Positions 1-9,245 of a DNA stretch of 64,000 nucleotides are shown here, in pieces. Origin of the DNA: Pseudomonadales bacterium (GTDB lineage Bacteria; Pseudomonadota; Gammaproteobacteria; Pseudomonadales; Pseudohongiellaceae); the NCBI GenBank assembly GCA_024234395.1, contig JACKOH010000002.1, forward strand, positions 930,001 to 994,000, given 5' to 3'. The translations under genes and the position numbers were made by a program. Under the pieces are notes generated by a model. The model was given only the letters and a program-made list of their open reading frames with translations, was not told where the DNA came from and ran no database searches. Each line of letters starts with the position of its first letter. Position 1 is the stretch's first letter.

Positions 1-33
1 TTCTGCGGACAGGAAATCTATGAGTACGAATAG
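1..33 (+). CDS. Possible C-terminal end of an upstream gene (partial)
   Basis: The first frame is open from the window edge and ends at a TAG at 31-33, encoding ten residues (FCGQEIYEYE). It could be the tail of a gene that starts before the window. The piece is too short to assign, and an open frame this short could be chance. Confidence 0.3.
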   Translation, partial: FCGQEIYEYE

Positions 34-51
34 ACAGCGGAGAAAAAGCGA

Positions 52-426
52 TTGATCTCACCGGTATTGCGAAATGGACTGGCGATTCTTGCCGGTCTGG
101 TATCCGGCAGTGTGCTGAATATGGCACTGGTTGTTATCGGGCCGATGCTGGTTCCGCCCCCGCCCGGGGTCGACATGTCGGATATGGAATCACTGGCCAC
201 TTCCATGCATCTGTTCGGGCCCCAACACTTTGTGTTTCCGTTTCTGGCCCATGCTCTGGGAACGCTGGCCGGAGCCACGACCGCCTTTCTGCTTGCCGGT
301 AGAAACCAGGCATATCGGCCTGAAAAAGCCAGGTTCCCTAACAGCCTGTTAAATCAACTGTCCAGGATTCATCAACCAACATGTCCGGTAAAAATCATTT
401 TATTCGTAGTCTGCTGTTACCGATAG
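52..426 (+). pseudogene. Small membrane protein, probably truncated at the C-terminus
   Basis: A 124-residue frame starting at TTG 52, about 9 nt after a weak CGGAG. Residues 1-85 look like a conserved small integral membrane protein: a first hydrophobic helix (about 8-30), a PPPPGVDMSDMESL loop, the motif HLFGPQHFVFPFLAHALGT and a second helix ending near LLAGRN. From about residue 86 the sequence turns polar and basic with no further membrane segment. The frame then runs 46 nt into the next gene. As I recall the family, members continue with two more helices, so I infer that the 3' part has been lost and replaced. The alternative is a divergent short variant. Confidence 0.55.
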
Positions 427-1070
427 CGATCGTCCTGCTGGGTCTGAGTGCTTATGAGTACTACCGTGAAGGTGAGGTAACCTGGTACCGGGATCCGCTG
501 CAGACACTGCAGGATCTGTCCCGGCGGATGCAGCTTCTGTTGCCGGAACAGCAACAACAGGCTCCGTTCATTGTGGAGCGCGGTGAACCGGCATCCCACG
601 TCCCGCAGGCTCCGTCCGGTGTCGCGCTCAACCCGAAGTACATCGATCCCGGTGAACCCCGCTTCGAACTGGTTGGCCGGGTTTCGCGGGTGGTTGACGG
701 CGACAGTATAGAAGTGCGCGTACAGCGCAAGGAGTTTCCGGTCCGCCTGTTTGGTGTCGATTCTCCGGAATACAATCAGCCCCATGGAGCCGAGGCATCA
801 AGAGCCCTGACCCGCAAGCTGGATGGCCGCGATGTGGCGGTCAGTATCGAGGACATCGATAACTACGGGCGCCTGGTTGGCAGGGTCTATTACCAGGGGC
901 ACAACATCAATCAGGAAATGCTGCTCGAGGGCCACGCCTGGTGGTATGAGCAGTATGCCCGCTCGGAGCACGAGCTGGCCACGGCCGAGCAGGCTGCCCG
1001 CGAGGCCGGGCTGGGATTATGGTCACAGACCGCTCCGACCGCACCCTGGGATTGGCGGCGCAATCACTGA
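381..1070 (+). CDS. Thermonuclease (SNase-like) domain protein, membrane-anchored or exported
   Basis: A 229-residue protein. Residues 8-25 form one hydrophobic segment (signal anchor or signal peptide). A polar linker follows to about residue 90, then a staphylococcal-nuclease-like OB domain (about 95-225). Visible family motifs are VVDGDSIEV, VRLFGVDSPE and DNYGRLVGRVY, which carry the acidic calcium ligand and the arginines expected at the active site. The C-terminal LGLWSQ is also typical. It probably cleaves nucleic acid outside the cytoplasm. Upstream is the broken membrane gene, which overlaps the start; the ribosome site before ATG 381 is weak. Confidence 0.85.
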   Translation: MSGKNHFIRSLLLPIAIVLLGLSAYEYYREGEVTWYRDPLQTLQDLSRRMQLLLPEQQQQAPFIVERGEPASHVPQAPSGVALNPKYIDPGEPRFELVGRVSRVVDGDSIEVRVQRKEFPVRLFGVDSPEYNQPHGAEASRALTRKLDGRDVAVSIEDIDNYGRLVGRVYYQGHNINQEMLLEGHAWWYEQYARSEHELATAEQAAREAGLGLWSQTAPTAPWDWRRNH

Positions 1071-1122
1071 ACGGAGACTTCCCGGGTGTTTCGCTCAGGG
1101 ATCCGGGTTCAGGGTTCAGGGC

Positions 1123-2136
1123 TCAGGGATAAAAACGCGCAATCCGTTCGCCACCGGCAATACCACCCAGCCAGATTTCATTTCCCACCTGCAACGCCAC
1201 GGTTCCAAATACCAGTCGCTGGCTTGACGGGTAATTGATCAGTTGTTCCACTTTCAGCGTTTCAGGGTCCACCCGCGCGGCACGGGAGGCCACCCCCTGG
1301 CAGTTTCCGCCATTCAGGCACCGTCCGATCGAGGCACCCGCGGCGCCGTATTGACCGGCAGCAAGCAGGGTGCCATCCGCCGCCCAGCGCACGTTGTCGA
1401 CGTGAAATCCGACACTCACCACGGCTTTCTGCACCGGCTGCTGGCCGCGTGACAATCTGACCACGGCCTGGTCGACCCAGCCACCGATAAAGAGCCAGCG
1501 CCCATCCGCTGAGGCCACGATGCCGTTGGGGCCACGCATTTCACTGCCGGGCACCACGTTCCAGCCCAGCGCGGCGTGCCATTCCCACAGCTGGCCGCCG
1601 CGGGTATTGAAGTTGGTGGCCACAAAGCCACCCTCCGGAAGCGGAGTGACAGAATTCAGGCTCACCCCACCCGGTGCTACCACGCAGCCACGCCAGGTAA
1701 GCCGCGGCAGCGTGCCGCTGGTTTCCACGTCAAAGATTTCAACCGCTTCACGGTCACCATGTCCTACCGCGTAGAGCGTCGGATTGGCTCCGGTACCGGC
1801 GCGCACGGCCAGGCCATGGGGTCTGAAACGGCTGCTCAGCGGGCCCGGACAGGCTCCGAAGCGGATCTGATCCTGGTCGCTGCCTGCCGCTGCAGCCGGG
1901 AAAATCCGGGAGATAGAGCCGCTTCCGGTGTCGATGGCGTACAAAGCCCCTTCATCGACCATGCTGGAAGCGATTACCCACTGTGTACCGGGCAGGCGGA
2001 CCAGGTCTTCCCCATTGGTCAAACCACATAGAAAACGGATTTCACCATCGTTGTCGCAGCGCTCGGCGCCAGCTGCGGTGGTCCCGCAGAGCAACAGGGT
2101 GGCAGCAAGGAACAGAAGTGATAATTGCTTCGGCAT
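1123..2136 (-). CDS. Exported beta-propeller protein (SMP-30/gluconolactonase-like)
   Basis: A 337-residue protein with a clear signal peptide (about 1-24, ending AAGA). The rest is strand-rich, with repeated blades such as LYAVGHGDREAVEIFDV, NGIVASADGRWLFIGG and NVRWAADGTLLAAG, as in SMP-30/gluconolactonase-type six-bladed propellers. The ATG overlaps the TGA of the upstream quinoprotein gene (TGATG), so the two are probably translationally coupled. It may act on, or bind, the product of that quinoprotein in the periplasm, for example as a lactonase; this is inference. No substrate can be read from the sequence. Confidence 0.7.
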   Translation of the reverse strand: MPKQLSLLFLAATLLLCGTTAAGAERCDNDGEIRFLCGLTNGEDLVRLPGTQWVIASSMVDEGALYAIDTGSGSISRIFPAAAAGSDQDQIRFGACPGPLSSRFRPHGLAVRAGTGANPTLYAVGHGDREAVEIFDVETSGTLPRLTWRGCVVAPGGVSLNSVTPLPEGGFVATNFNTRGGQLWEWHAALGWNVVPGSEMRGPNGIVASADGRWLFIGGWVDQAVVRLSRGQQPVQKAVVSVGFHVDNVRWAADGTLLAAGQYGAAGASIGRCLNGGNCQGVASRAARVDPETLKVEQLINYPSSQRLVFGTVALQVGNEIWLGGIAGGERIARFYP

Positions 2137-4160
2137 CAGTGTCTCTCCGGTTGTTGACCGGGTTGTGGCAGGGCCATGGCGGTGAGCCTGGAACCGGTCT
2201 GCAGGATGATGTACTGGCGGCCCTGGTGAACCCAGGAACTCATACCGTAGCGGCTCTGCGCCGGTACCTCGATTCTGGCCAGCTCTTCACCACTGGTTTT
2301 GTCCAGGGCATACAGCAGGGCAGTCTCGCCGCCACTGTCCAGGTCGGAATAGATCAGCATACCGGGCGTCACCACCATGGCAACCGGATTGCCGGTTCCG
2401 GTATCGCCCGGGTCCACACCCTGCAGAGCCGGGTTGTTGCGCAGTCGGTCCGGGGTTTCTCCGGTAGGGCTCATCCACAGGTGTTCACCGGTATTCATGT
2501 CGATCGCGGTAATCCGGCTGTAGGGAGGCTTTAAGTAGCGCACTCCCGAGGCCAGGCGTGGCTGGCGGCCACCCGGTCCGTTAGCGTATTGAGCCAGGGT
2601 GGTGCCGGTGGGTTCGACTATGCGCAGGTCGGCCTCTTCACCGGGAACCACACGCAGCAGCTGACAATTGGTGACCGAGCTGACAAACAGGATGTTATTG
2701 CGGGGGTCGGCGACCGGCGGCCCGAAGATATTGGCGCCACCGGCGCTGCTGGGACAAAGGATCGCACCCAGTTTGCCGTCTGAATTGTCACTGGCCACGG
2801 AGGGAATGAACAGCGGTCCATACTCGTAGTCCGAGAGCATGGTGATGGCTTCCCGGCGCAGTGCCGGTGTGAAGTCCACCAGGTCATCGACGGTCAGACC
2901 CTGCAGGTCATAAGCAGCCGGGCGGGTGGGGAAGGCCTGGGTGGTGGCCAGCTTCTCACCCGGAATTTTTGAGGCCGGAACTTCCCGGTACTCCATGGGC
3001 CAGACCGGCTCACCGGTCAGCCGGTTGAAGGTGTAGACGAAGTTCTGCTTGGTGACCTGGGCCACCGCCGGGATACGACCGCGGCCGGGCACGTTGAGAT
3101 CGAGCAGAATCGGAGCGGTGGGATTATCAAAGTTCCAGATATCGTGTTTTACCATCTGGAAGTGCCAGCGGCGCTCTCCGGTCCGTGCATCCAGGGCGAT
3201 CAGGCTAGTACCGAACAGGTTATCGCCGGGCCGGAAGCCGCCGTAGTAATCGATGGTTGGCGGGTTGGTGGGAATATACACCAGATTGTTTTCCAGGTCG
3301 GCCGACATGGGGGCCCAGGACGACACGTCTCCGGTCCACTGCCAGGCGTCGTTTTCCCAGGTTTCATGGCCGTACTCGCCGGGCCTGGGGATGACATTGA
3401 ATTTCCACAGGAACTCGCCACTGGCCGCGTCGTAGGCAAGAATGTCACCGGGCACGTTTTCGACCCGTGACTGGTTATAACCCTGCTCCGCCGAATTGCC
3501 GACGATCACCACGTCGTTGACCACGATGGGGGGCGACGAGGCGGTGATGTAACCCACTTCCAGGGGAATGCCCTCATAGGGATCGTAGGGGTGGCCGAGA
3601 TTGGCCAACAGGTCCACCACACCGGTCTGCGGAAAGCCGTCGACCGGAACCGGGCGGCCGAAATTCTCAAGTGGCGCACCCGTCTCGGCATCCAGCGCCA
3701 GCAGGAAAAATCCGGGTGTGGTGACGTAGACCACGCCACGGCCATCGATTTCCGTATAGGCGACACCTTTGCCGTAGGATGCCCGCATGGAATATTCCCA
3801 GCGTCGCGTGGTGGGCAGGCGGAACGACCAGAGGGTTTCTCCGGAAGCGGGATCGATTGCCACCACGTGGCGTCGGTCACCGGCCACCGTGAACAGCCAG
3901 CCATTGATGTAGCTGGGAGTCGCACGGCCGGTGGACTCACCAAAGCTGGCGCCATCCCATTGCCAGGCCACTTCCAGGTCAGTGAAGTTATCCGGTGTGA
4001 TCTGGGTAGCCGGTGAATAGCGGGTGTGGGCATAGTCGCCGCCCAGGGTGCGCCATTCCAGGGTATCCTGCGCCTGCAGGACAGCTGGCAGTAGCAGTAG
4101 CAGTAGCGGGGAAAGCGGGACTGACAGGATTCGGGTTGTCAGCTGACGAATGGGTGCCAT
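2136..4160 (-). CDS. PQQ-dependent dehydrogenase, periplasmic quinoprotein
   Basis: I place the start at ATG 4160, five bases after AAGGAG, giving 674 residues; an in-frame GTG lies two codons upstream. A signal peptide ends at about residue 31 (VLQAQ). The mature part is an eight-bladed PQQ propeller with repeated tryptophan-docking motifs (LDAETGAPLENFG, YDAASGEFLWKFN, LDARTGERRWHFQ, LDKTSGEELARI). No CxxCH haem site is present, so it is a quinoprotein rather than a quinohaemoprotein. It would oxidise an alcohol or sugar in the periplasm and pass electrons to the respiratory chain. It is coupled to the propeller gene downstream, and a second quinoprotein lies upstream on the same strand. 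Confidence 0.87.
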   Translation of the reverse strand: MAPIRQLTTRILSVPLSPLLLLLLPAVLQAQDTLEWRTLGGDYAHTRYSPATQITPDNFTDLEVAWQWDGASFGESTGRATPSYINGWLFTVAGDRRHVVAIDPASGETLWSFRLPTTRRWEYSMRASYGKGVAYTEIDGRGVVYVTTPGFFLLALDAETGAPLENFGRPVPVDGFPQTGVVDLLANLGHPYDPYEGIPLEVGYITASSPPIVVNDVVIVGNSAEQGYNQSRVENVPGDILAYDAASGEFLWKFNVIPRPGEYGHETWENDAWQWTGDVSSWAPMSADLENNLVYIPTNPPTIDYYGGFRPGDNLFGTSLIALDARTGERRWHFQMVKHDIWNFDNPTAPILLDLNVPGRGRIPAVAQVTKQNFVYTFNRLTGEPVWPMEYREVPASKIPGEKLATTQAFPTRPAAYDLQGLTVDDLVDFTPALRREAITMLSDYEYGPLFIPSVASDNSDGKLGAILCPSSAGGANIFGPPVADPRNNILFVSSVTNCQLLRVVPGEEADLRIVEPTGTTLAQYANGPGGRQPRLASGVRYLKPPYSRITAIDMNTGEHLWMSPTGETPDRLRNNPALQGVDPGDTGTGNPVAMVVTPGMLIYSDLDSGGETALLYALDKTSGEELARIEVPAQSRYGMSSWVHQGRQYIILQTGSRLTAMALPQPGQQPERH

Positions 4161-4252
4161 GGTCACTCCTTGTTATTGTTGATTTCAATTGCCGTTAAGG
4201 TGCTGACTGCCGGCTTGTCGGGTCCGGGCGGTCTGCGCCCGGCCGGATCGGA

Positions 4253-4669
4253 TTACAGGAGAATACGGATAAACTGAATCCACATCACCAGCAGCACCAG
4301 GTTACTGGTGCCGAAACAGGCCAGTCGGTGCAGCACCTTGTTGTAGGTGAGATGCACGATGCTGTGGGCCAGCCGCAAGGCAAAATAAACCCAGGCCAGG
4401 TTGACGAAGAACGGTGTGACGTTGCCGGTAATAAACAGAATCAGGCACAGCAGGTAGAACAGGACCGGCATTTCCAGCAGGTTCATCATGTTGCGGTTGG
4501 GCAGACTGACATCCCCTGGGACCCGCTTCGATTCCCCATAGGCAAAATCGTCAGCGGTAACCTTCTTGTCGAGGCTGGCCATGATCCGCTTGTACGGGAT
4601 CAGCAACAGGACCACAAAAGTAAGAATGACCAGTGCGCTGACCGGTAAGAAAATGCTGGTTGGTTCCAT
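4253..4669 (-). CDS. MAPEG family membrane protein
   Basis: A 138-residue protein with four hydrophobic segments (about 5-25, 65-82, 84-104 and 118-137). The second-helix region shows the motif RNMMNLLEMPVLFYLLCL, and helix three shows the YFALRLAHSIVHL type of signature, both typical of MAPEG proteins (microsomal glutathione transferase-like). It probably handles lipophilic or electrophilic compounds at the membrane; the substrate is unknown. It sits between two PQQ dehydrogenase genes on the same strand, with 92 nt to the next gene. Confidence 0.82.
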   Translation of the reverse strand: MEPTSIFLPVSALVILTFVVLLLIPYKRIMASLDKKVTADDFAYGESKRVPGDVSLPNRNMMNLLEMPVLFYLLCLILFITGNVTPFFVNLAWVYFALRLAHSIVHLTYNKVLHRLACFGTSNLVLLVMWIQFIRILL

Positions 4670-4722
4670 AGAGAGTCACCCTGAAGACGCCGCCAGAAGC
4701 AGGCTATCTCATTATAAGCACG

Positions 4723-4771
4723 AAAATAGGGACAGATTTATTTTCTACGAAAATAAATCTGTCCCTATTTT
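4723..4771. repeat. Perfect 23 bp inverted repeat, REP-like
   Basis: The arms at 4723-4745 and 4749-4771 are exact reverse complements separated by the three bases TAC. The core reads GGGACAGATTTATTTTC. It lies just after the stop of the second quinoprotein gene on the minus strand. This type of GGGACAG hairpin resembles extragenic palindromes mobilised by REP-associated (Y1) transposases, and related GGGACAG/GTGACAG hairpins occur at 20118 and 26830. It may also act as a transcription terminator or mRNA-end stabiliser. Confidence 0.8.
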
Positions 4772-4782
4772 TCTGTCCGGGT

Positions 4783-6747
4783 TCAGTCGGGGAGGGCGAA
4801 CGCCACCAGTTCGGCGTCGTGCCGGCTGTCGCCGATCGCCACCACCACGTACTGGCGGCCGTCCTGCATGTAACTGATCGGGGCTCCCGATGTGCCTGCT
4901 TCCAGCTCCACTTCCCAGAAAATGCCACCTGACGCTTTGTCATAGGCCCTGAACATGGGGCCGCCGCTGTTGGTGGCGATTTCGATGGGCATATCCGGGG
5001 GAATGCGCGCATCCCGATTGAGATTGGTACGTCCCTCACCGACGAATAACAGGGTTTTGGTGAGCAGTGGTGACGGGCGTCCCGGCACCCCCAGCTTGCC
5101 CAGCTTCAGATCGGCGATAGCCGGGTGGTTACGCGGGCCATCACCATTGGGAACCATCCAGACCTTCTGGCCGGTATTCATGTCGATGGCAGTGATGCGA
5201 CCGTAAGGAGGCTTGAACAGCGGCAGTCCCTGCGGGCCGCCGATCCAGCGACGGGTACCCTTTGTGAAGCGCAGGTTGGTGGAATCGGGATCGCCAGGCA
5301 ACAGATCGGCAACGAACGGTGCGGTAATCGAGGGAATGTAGAGGTAGCCGGTCTCCGGATCGAAAGACGCTCCCTGTACGTCTGCACCGCCCTGGGAACC
5401 GGGCAGCTGGATGGTTCCCTGAGTATCGCCCGGGTTATCACCACGCAGCGAGGGTGGCGTAAACAGGGGACCGGTAACATAGTTACGGGTGATGGCCAGC
5501 GCTTCAGCCCGCAATTCCGGGGTAAAGTCGATCAGGTTATCCACTTCCGAACCCTGGCGTTCAAACGGCACCGGGAGGGAAGGAAACGGCTGAGTCGGCG
5601 AGGTGACTTCACCGGGCACATCGGACTGGGGTACCGGGCGCTCCTCGATTTCCCATACCGGCTCGCCGCTGCGACGGTCGAAGGTGAATACAAAGCCGTG
5701 CTTGGTAATCTGGGCAACCGCCGGAATCGTGCGGCCAGCCACGTTGATATCCATCAGGATGGGTGCTGCCGGCAGATCGTAGTCCCACAGCCCGTGGTGG
5801 ACAATCTGGTAGTGCCAGACCCGTTCACCGGTCTCGGCGTTGACGGCGACCAGCGTCTGGGTGAACAGGTTGTCGCCGATCCGGTGTCCGCCATACATGT
5901 CATTGGTGCCCGAAGTGATGGGCATGTAGACCAGGCCCAGTTCCGGGTCGGCACTGAACAGCGACCAGACCGGGGCATGGCCGGTAAAGGACCAGGCGCG
6001 ATCCTGCCAGGTGGCGGTACCGAATTCGCCGTCCTGTGGTATTACGTGATAGACCCAACGCAGCTCGCCAGTTCGCACGTCATAGGCCCTGACATCCCCG
6101 CGCAGGGCTTCCTTGTTCGAAAAACTGTCGGACATGGCCTGGCCGACTATCACCACGTCACCCACGACCATCGGCACGCCGCCCCAGCGATAACGTTCGG
6201 CGTCAGGTTCCTCCACCTGCAGGTCCACCCGACCGCCGTTGCCAAAACCGGCAATCGGTTCGCCGGTTTTCGCGTTCAGGGCATAAAGATGGGTATTACG
6301 TTGTGCCAGGATGCGCCGGTCATTGCCGTCGCTCCACCAGGCCACGCCCCGCGGTGCCGTGCCCGGCAGGTCCTCGGCGCCGCCAAACGGCCGCTGTACC
6401 CAGCGGGTCTGCCCGGTGGCCGGATCGAAGGCCTCAACCAGGCCCACGCTGTTGGGAATATAAGCAGTACCTTCAACAACAATCGGTGCCGCCACGTAAT
6501 TGGGAGTGACCCGTTGCTGGGGATTCAGTGAATAGTAGTACTCATCAAGGGCGGGTCGGCGCCATACCATGCGCAGATCGTTCACATTGCCGGCATGAAT
6601 CTGGTCCAGCGGCGTGTACTTGGTGCTACCGGTATCGGCGCCGTAGGCTTGCCAGCCGCCGTCCCGCGCTCCGTTCTGGGCCAGGGCCCCGGACATTACG
6701 AGTGTGGTCGTTGCCACCAGGGTGAAAAAATGACAGGCCTTCAACAT
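4783..6747 (-). CDS. Second PQQ-dependent dehydrogenase, periplasmic quinoprotein
   Basis: The frame is open to 6855, but I choose ATG 6747 because AGGAGG lies 8 nt before it and a signal peptide (MLKACHFF to SGALAQ) follows directly. That gives 654 residues. The mature part is a PQQ propeller with motifs such as FDPATGQTRW, LNAKTGEPIAGFG, YDVRTGELRWVYH, VNAETGERVWHYQ and YDKASGGIFWEVE. No haem-binding CxxCH is present. It shares the architecture of the protein at 2136-4160 but is clearly diverged, so the two probably oxidise different substrates. No PQQ biosynthesis genes are in the window. Confidence 0.87.
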   Translation of the reverse strand: MLKACHFFTLVATTTLVMSGALAQNGARDGGWQAYGADTGSTKYTPLDQIHAGNVNDLRMVWRRPALDEYYYSLNPQQRVTPNYVAAPIVVEGTAYIPNSVGLVEAFDPATGQTRWVQRPFGGAEDLPGTAPRGVAWWSDGNDRRILAQRNTHLYALNAKTGEPIAGFGNGGRVDLQVEEPDAERYRWGGVPMVVGDVVIVGQAMSDSFSNKEALRGDVRAYDVRTGELRWVYHVIPQDGEFGTATWQDRAWSFTGHAPVWSLFSADPELGLVYMPITSGTNDMYGGHRIGDNLFTQTLVAVNAETGERVWHYQIVHHGLWDYDLPAAPILMDINVAGRTIPAVAQITKHGFVFTFDRRSGEPVWEIEERPVPQSDVPGEVTSPTQPFPSLPVPFERQGSEVDNLIDFTPELRAEALAITRNYVTGPLFTPPSLRGDNPGDTQGTIQLPGSQGGADVQGASFDPETGYLYIPSITAPFVADLLPGDPDSTNLRFTKGTRRWIGGPQGLPLFKPPYGRITAIDMNTGQKVWMVPNGDGPRNHPAIADLKLGKLGVPGRPSPLLTKTLLFVGEGRTNLNRDARIPPDMPIEIATNSGGPMFRAYDKASGGIFWEVELEAGTSGAPISYMQDGRQYVVVAIGDSRHDAELVAFALPD

Positions 6748-7038
6748 GTCGGCGTCCTCCTGCGCTGTTATTGTTATGGGACTACCGGCAGATTGAGGGT
6801 GCACCGCGTTCATGCGGCTTTGCAGCAACCTGCCAAAAGCCTGATTATTTAGCATCTTCGCGCCAAGTTAAAGTGCTGCCGGGGTCGGATTGGCTATTTC
6901 TGGACAATCGCCCGGTCCGTGGCTAACGTAGGGGCTTTCTGACGGGGCTTTGCCCGGACACTTGCTCCGGGGTATCTGGTTAATCTGCCAGCCGGAATAG
7001 CCAGGCCGGCGTGCCATATTTGACGGGGAACTGACCCG

Positions 7039-7932
7039 ATGTCGTCTTCAAAGCGTGTTTATTCCAGTCCCGGGCCATTTCGCCTGGCCGTGGTTGGCGA
7101 CCTGCATACTCACTGGGACCAGGTCGATCTGCAGCAGTTCGCGGGCACCGACTATCACCTGCTGTTTTTCACCGGGGATCTGGGCGGCGGTACGCCGGAA
7201 AGTACCCTGCGGGTGGCGCGCGGTATCGGACAACTGGACAAACCGGCCCTGGTGATGCCCGGTAACAACGATACCTGGGATATCAACGAACTGGCTGCGG
7301 AACTGGCCCATCAGAACGGCTTGAACCAGCTGCTTTCCATCGCCAGCGCGCGGGAAGAGCAGTTTTCACCAGTCGAGTTGTGCGGCTACTCGGTTCACTA
7401 TATCGAGGCCGGTGGTTACCGGGTCGCCCTCATTGCCGGTCGGCCGCACAGCATGGGGGGGCCGGAGCTGTCCTTTCCCGATTACATGGCCGAAACTTAC
7501 GCCGTGGAGTCGCTGGAACACTCGACGGAACGCCTGGTCGGTCTGGTTGAGGAGGCGGATGCGGACCAGCTGATCTTCCTGGCCCATAATGGGCCGTTGG
7601 GTCTGGGTGAGGAGCCACACGACATGTGGGGCTGCGATTTCAAGGAGGACGGTGGAGACTGGGGTGACCCGGATCTGAGCGCCGCAATCGGGCATGCCCG
7701 CAGCACCGGTCGCCAGGTGCTGGCGGTAATCGGCGGGCATATGCACCTGCGCACCAAGCATGGCACCGAGCGGCCCTGGCTGGCCGAACAGGACGGAACC
7801 CTGTATATCAATGCGGCCCGGGTGCCGAGAATCTATTCGGGCAGTGACGACGTCTATCGTCACCATGTTTCAGTGACTATCAGTGATGCCGGTCTGGCGG
7901 CCGAGGAAATTCACCTGCCGCAGTATGGCTAG
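7039..7932 (+). CDS. Metallophosphoesterase (TIGR04168-like)
   Basis: A 297-residue cytoplasmic protein with the calcineurin-like metal-binding motifs in order: GDLHTHWD (Asp-x-His) near residue 20, FTGDLGG near 50, PGNNDTW near 75, LAHNGPLGLG near 181 and GGHMHLRTK near 235. The overall pattern matches the TIGR04168 group of metallophosphoesterases, known mainly from cyanobacteria and plants and of uncertain substrate. It is a single gene, convergent with the TerB-like gene downstream. Confidence 0.82.
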   Translation: MSSSKRVYSSPGPFRLAVVGDLHTHWDQVDLQQFAGTDYHLLFFTGDLGGGTPESTLRVARGIGQLDKPALVMPGNNDTWDINELAAELAHQNGLNQLLSIASAREEQFSPVELCGYSVHYIEAGGYRVALIAGRPHSMGGPELSFPDYMAETYAVESLEHSTERLVGLVEEADADQLIFLAHNGPLGLGEEPHDMWGCDFKEDGGDWGDPDLSAAIGHARSTGRQVLAVIGGHMHLRTKHGTERPWLAEQDGTLYINAARVPRIYSGSDDVYRHHVSVTISDAGLAAEEIHLPQYG

Positions 7933-7965
7933 CAGCCTGCCAGGCCATCCATCACCGGCCAGCGA

Positions 7966-8472
7966 TTAAAACTGCTGCAGGATCTCCTCACGGCGTCGCT
8001 CGGAGACGCCATACCACTCGGCAATGGACTCCAGCAGTGAACCTTCCTGACTGGCCAGATCGTGATCGGCGAGGGCGACGGCAGCGGCCAGCGTAAAGGC
8101 GATTTCCCGATCCTGCCGGTCGGCACTCACAATGGTGCCGATTTTCTGCAGTCTGGCCTCCACACCGTGCTGAGACACCTCCGACTCGCAGGATTCCATG
8201 ATCGTGTCCAGGGCCTGCTGATTGAGGAAGCCGTGCGTCAATAGTGAGATGGCGCCGCGGATTGCCTCTTTTTCTGAATTCTCTATCAGCCCGTCGGCAA
8301 TCATCACCAGGTATAAAGTCTCGACAAAAGGAGACACCCGCTTCATGGAAGCCTCAACCTGATTGGCGACATTGACATTGGAGTCGCCATCCTGGTCTGC
8401 CTCCAGCTGGCCCTTGGCAATCAGGGCATCCCGCAGGCGGCGTATGGTTTCGGTATCAATCTTCAGAGGCAT
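7966..8472 (-). CDS. TerB-like protein
   Basis: I place the start at ATG 8472 (MPLKIDTETIRR), giving 168 residues; the frame continues 14 codons upstream. The protein is all helical. A TerB-type domain covers about residues 45-165, with two related halves (FVETLYLVMIADGLIENSEKEAI and IAFTLAAAVALADHDLASQEGSLLESIAEWYGVS). Both halves have the acidic A-D-x-x-x-x-x-E spacing seen in TerB/DjlA-type metal-binding folds. The role is unknown; tellurite resistance should not be assumed. Divergent from the GST gene. Confidence 0.72.
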   Translation of the reverse strand: MPLKIDTETIRRLRDALIAKGQLEADQDGDSNVNVANQVEASMKRVSPFVETLYLVMIADGLIENSEKEAIRGAISLLTHGFLNQQALDTIMESCESEVSQHGVEARLQKIGTIVSADRQDREIAFTLAAAVALADHDLASQEGSLLESIAEWYGVSERRREEILQQF

Positions 8473-8584
8473 GGAAATATTGCACCCATCCCGGAGCAGG
8501 CTGGCCACATACAAAGTTCACTGTGGCCCTAAGGGTATGTTATTAATTGAATCATGAACACCAGTTTCAGTGAGTAACCTGCCG

Positions 8585-9214
8585 ATGTTGATCGACCTGT
8601 ATACCTGGAGTACCCCCAATGGCCGCAAGGTCTCCATCATGCTTGAGGAAACCGGCCTGCCTTACCGGGCGATTCCCATTGATATCACCCAGGGCGAGCA
8701 GCATGAAGAGGACTTCATCAGGATTGCTCCCAATCACAAGATTCCTGCCCTGGTGGATCACCAGGAAGGAATGACCCTGATGGAGTCGGGGGCAATTCTG
8801 CTCTACCTGGCCAACAAGACCGGACAGCTGCTGAGTTCCGGCGGCACCCGATACTGGGAACAGATGCAGTGGCTCATGTACCAGATGGGTCAGGTGGGAC
8901 CCATGCTGGGACAGACCCACCATTTTGTGAAGTTCAATCCGGGCAAGTCCGCCTATGCAGAAGAGCGTTATCGAAACGAGACCATCAAGGTCTACCAAAT
9001 CCTGGATCAGCGGCTCAAGGACCGTGAGTATCTGGTGGAGGACTACTCGGTTGTGGATATTGCCACCTGGCCCTGGATTTCCCGCTACGGATTCCAACAG
9101 ATGGATCTGCATGAATATCCCAACCTGCTGCGCTGGTACCTGCAGATCGCCGCCCGGCCGGCAGTCCAGCGTGGGTACGGGGTACCCGAACCGCTGCCGG
9201 TTCCGATCCCCTGA
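8585..9214 (+). CDS. Glutathione S-transferase, YfcG/YghU (nu-class) type
   Basis: A 209-residue protein from ATG 8585; an in-frame GTG at 8570 would add five residues. The N-terminal thioredoxin-like domain starts LIDLYTWSTPNGRKVSIMLEETGLPY. The TPNGRK loop is the mark of YfcG/YghU enzymes, where Thr/Asn rather than Tyr or Ser contact glutathione. PNHKIPALVDH (cis-Pro) and ESGAILLYLA follow. The C-terminal half is the helical GST domain (DYSVVDIATWPWISRY). These enzymes act mainly as glutathione-dependent disulfide or peroxide reductases. Confidence 0.88.
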   Translation: MLIDLYTWSTPNGRKVSIMLEETGLPYRAIPIDITQGEQHEEDFIRIAPNHKIPALVDHQEGMTLMESGAILLYLANKTGQLLSSGGTRYWEQMQWLMYQMGQVGPMLGQTHHFVKFNPGKSAYAEERYRNETIKVYQILDQRLKDREYLVEDYSVVDIATWPWISRYGFQQMDLHEYPNLLRWYLQIAARPAVQRGYGVPEPLPVPIP

Positions 9215-9245
9215 CAGCCGGCCGCACAGTTTGCAGCAAAGTTGC

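Noticed and set aside
1086..1128. GGGTTCAGGGTTCAGGGCTCAGGG run as a functional repeat
   Set aside because: Only about three short imperfect units at a convergent gene end; treated as low-complexity sequence.
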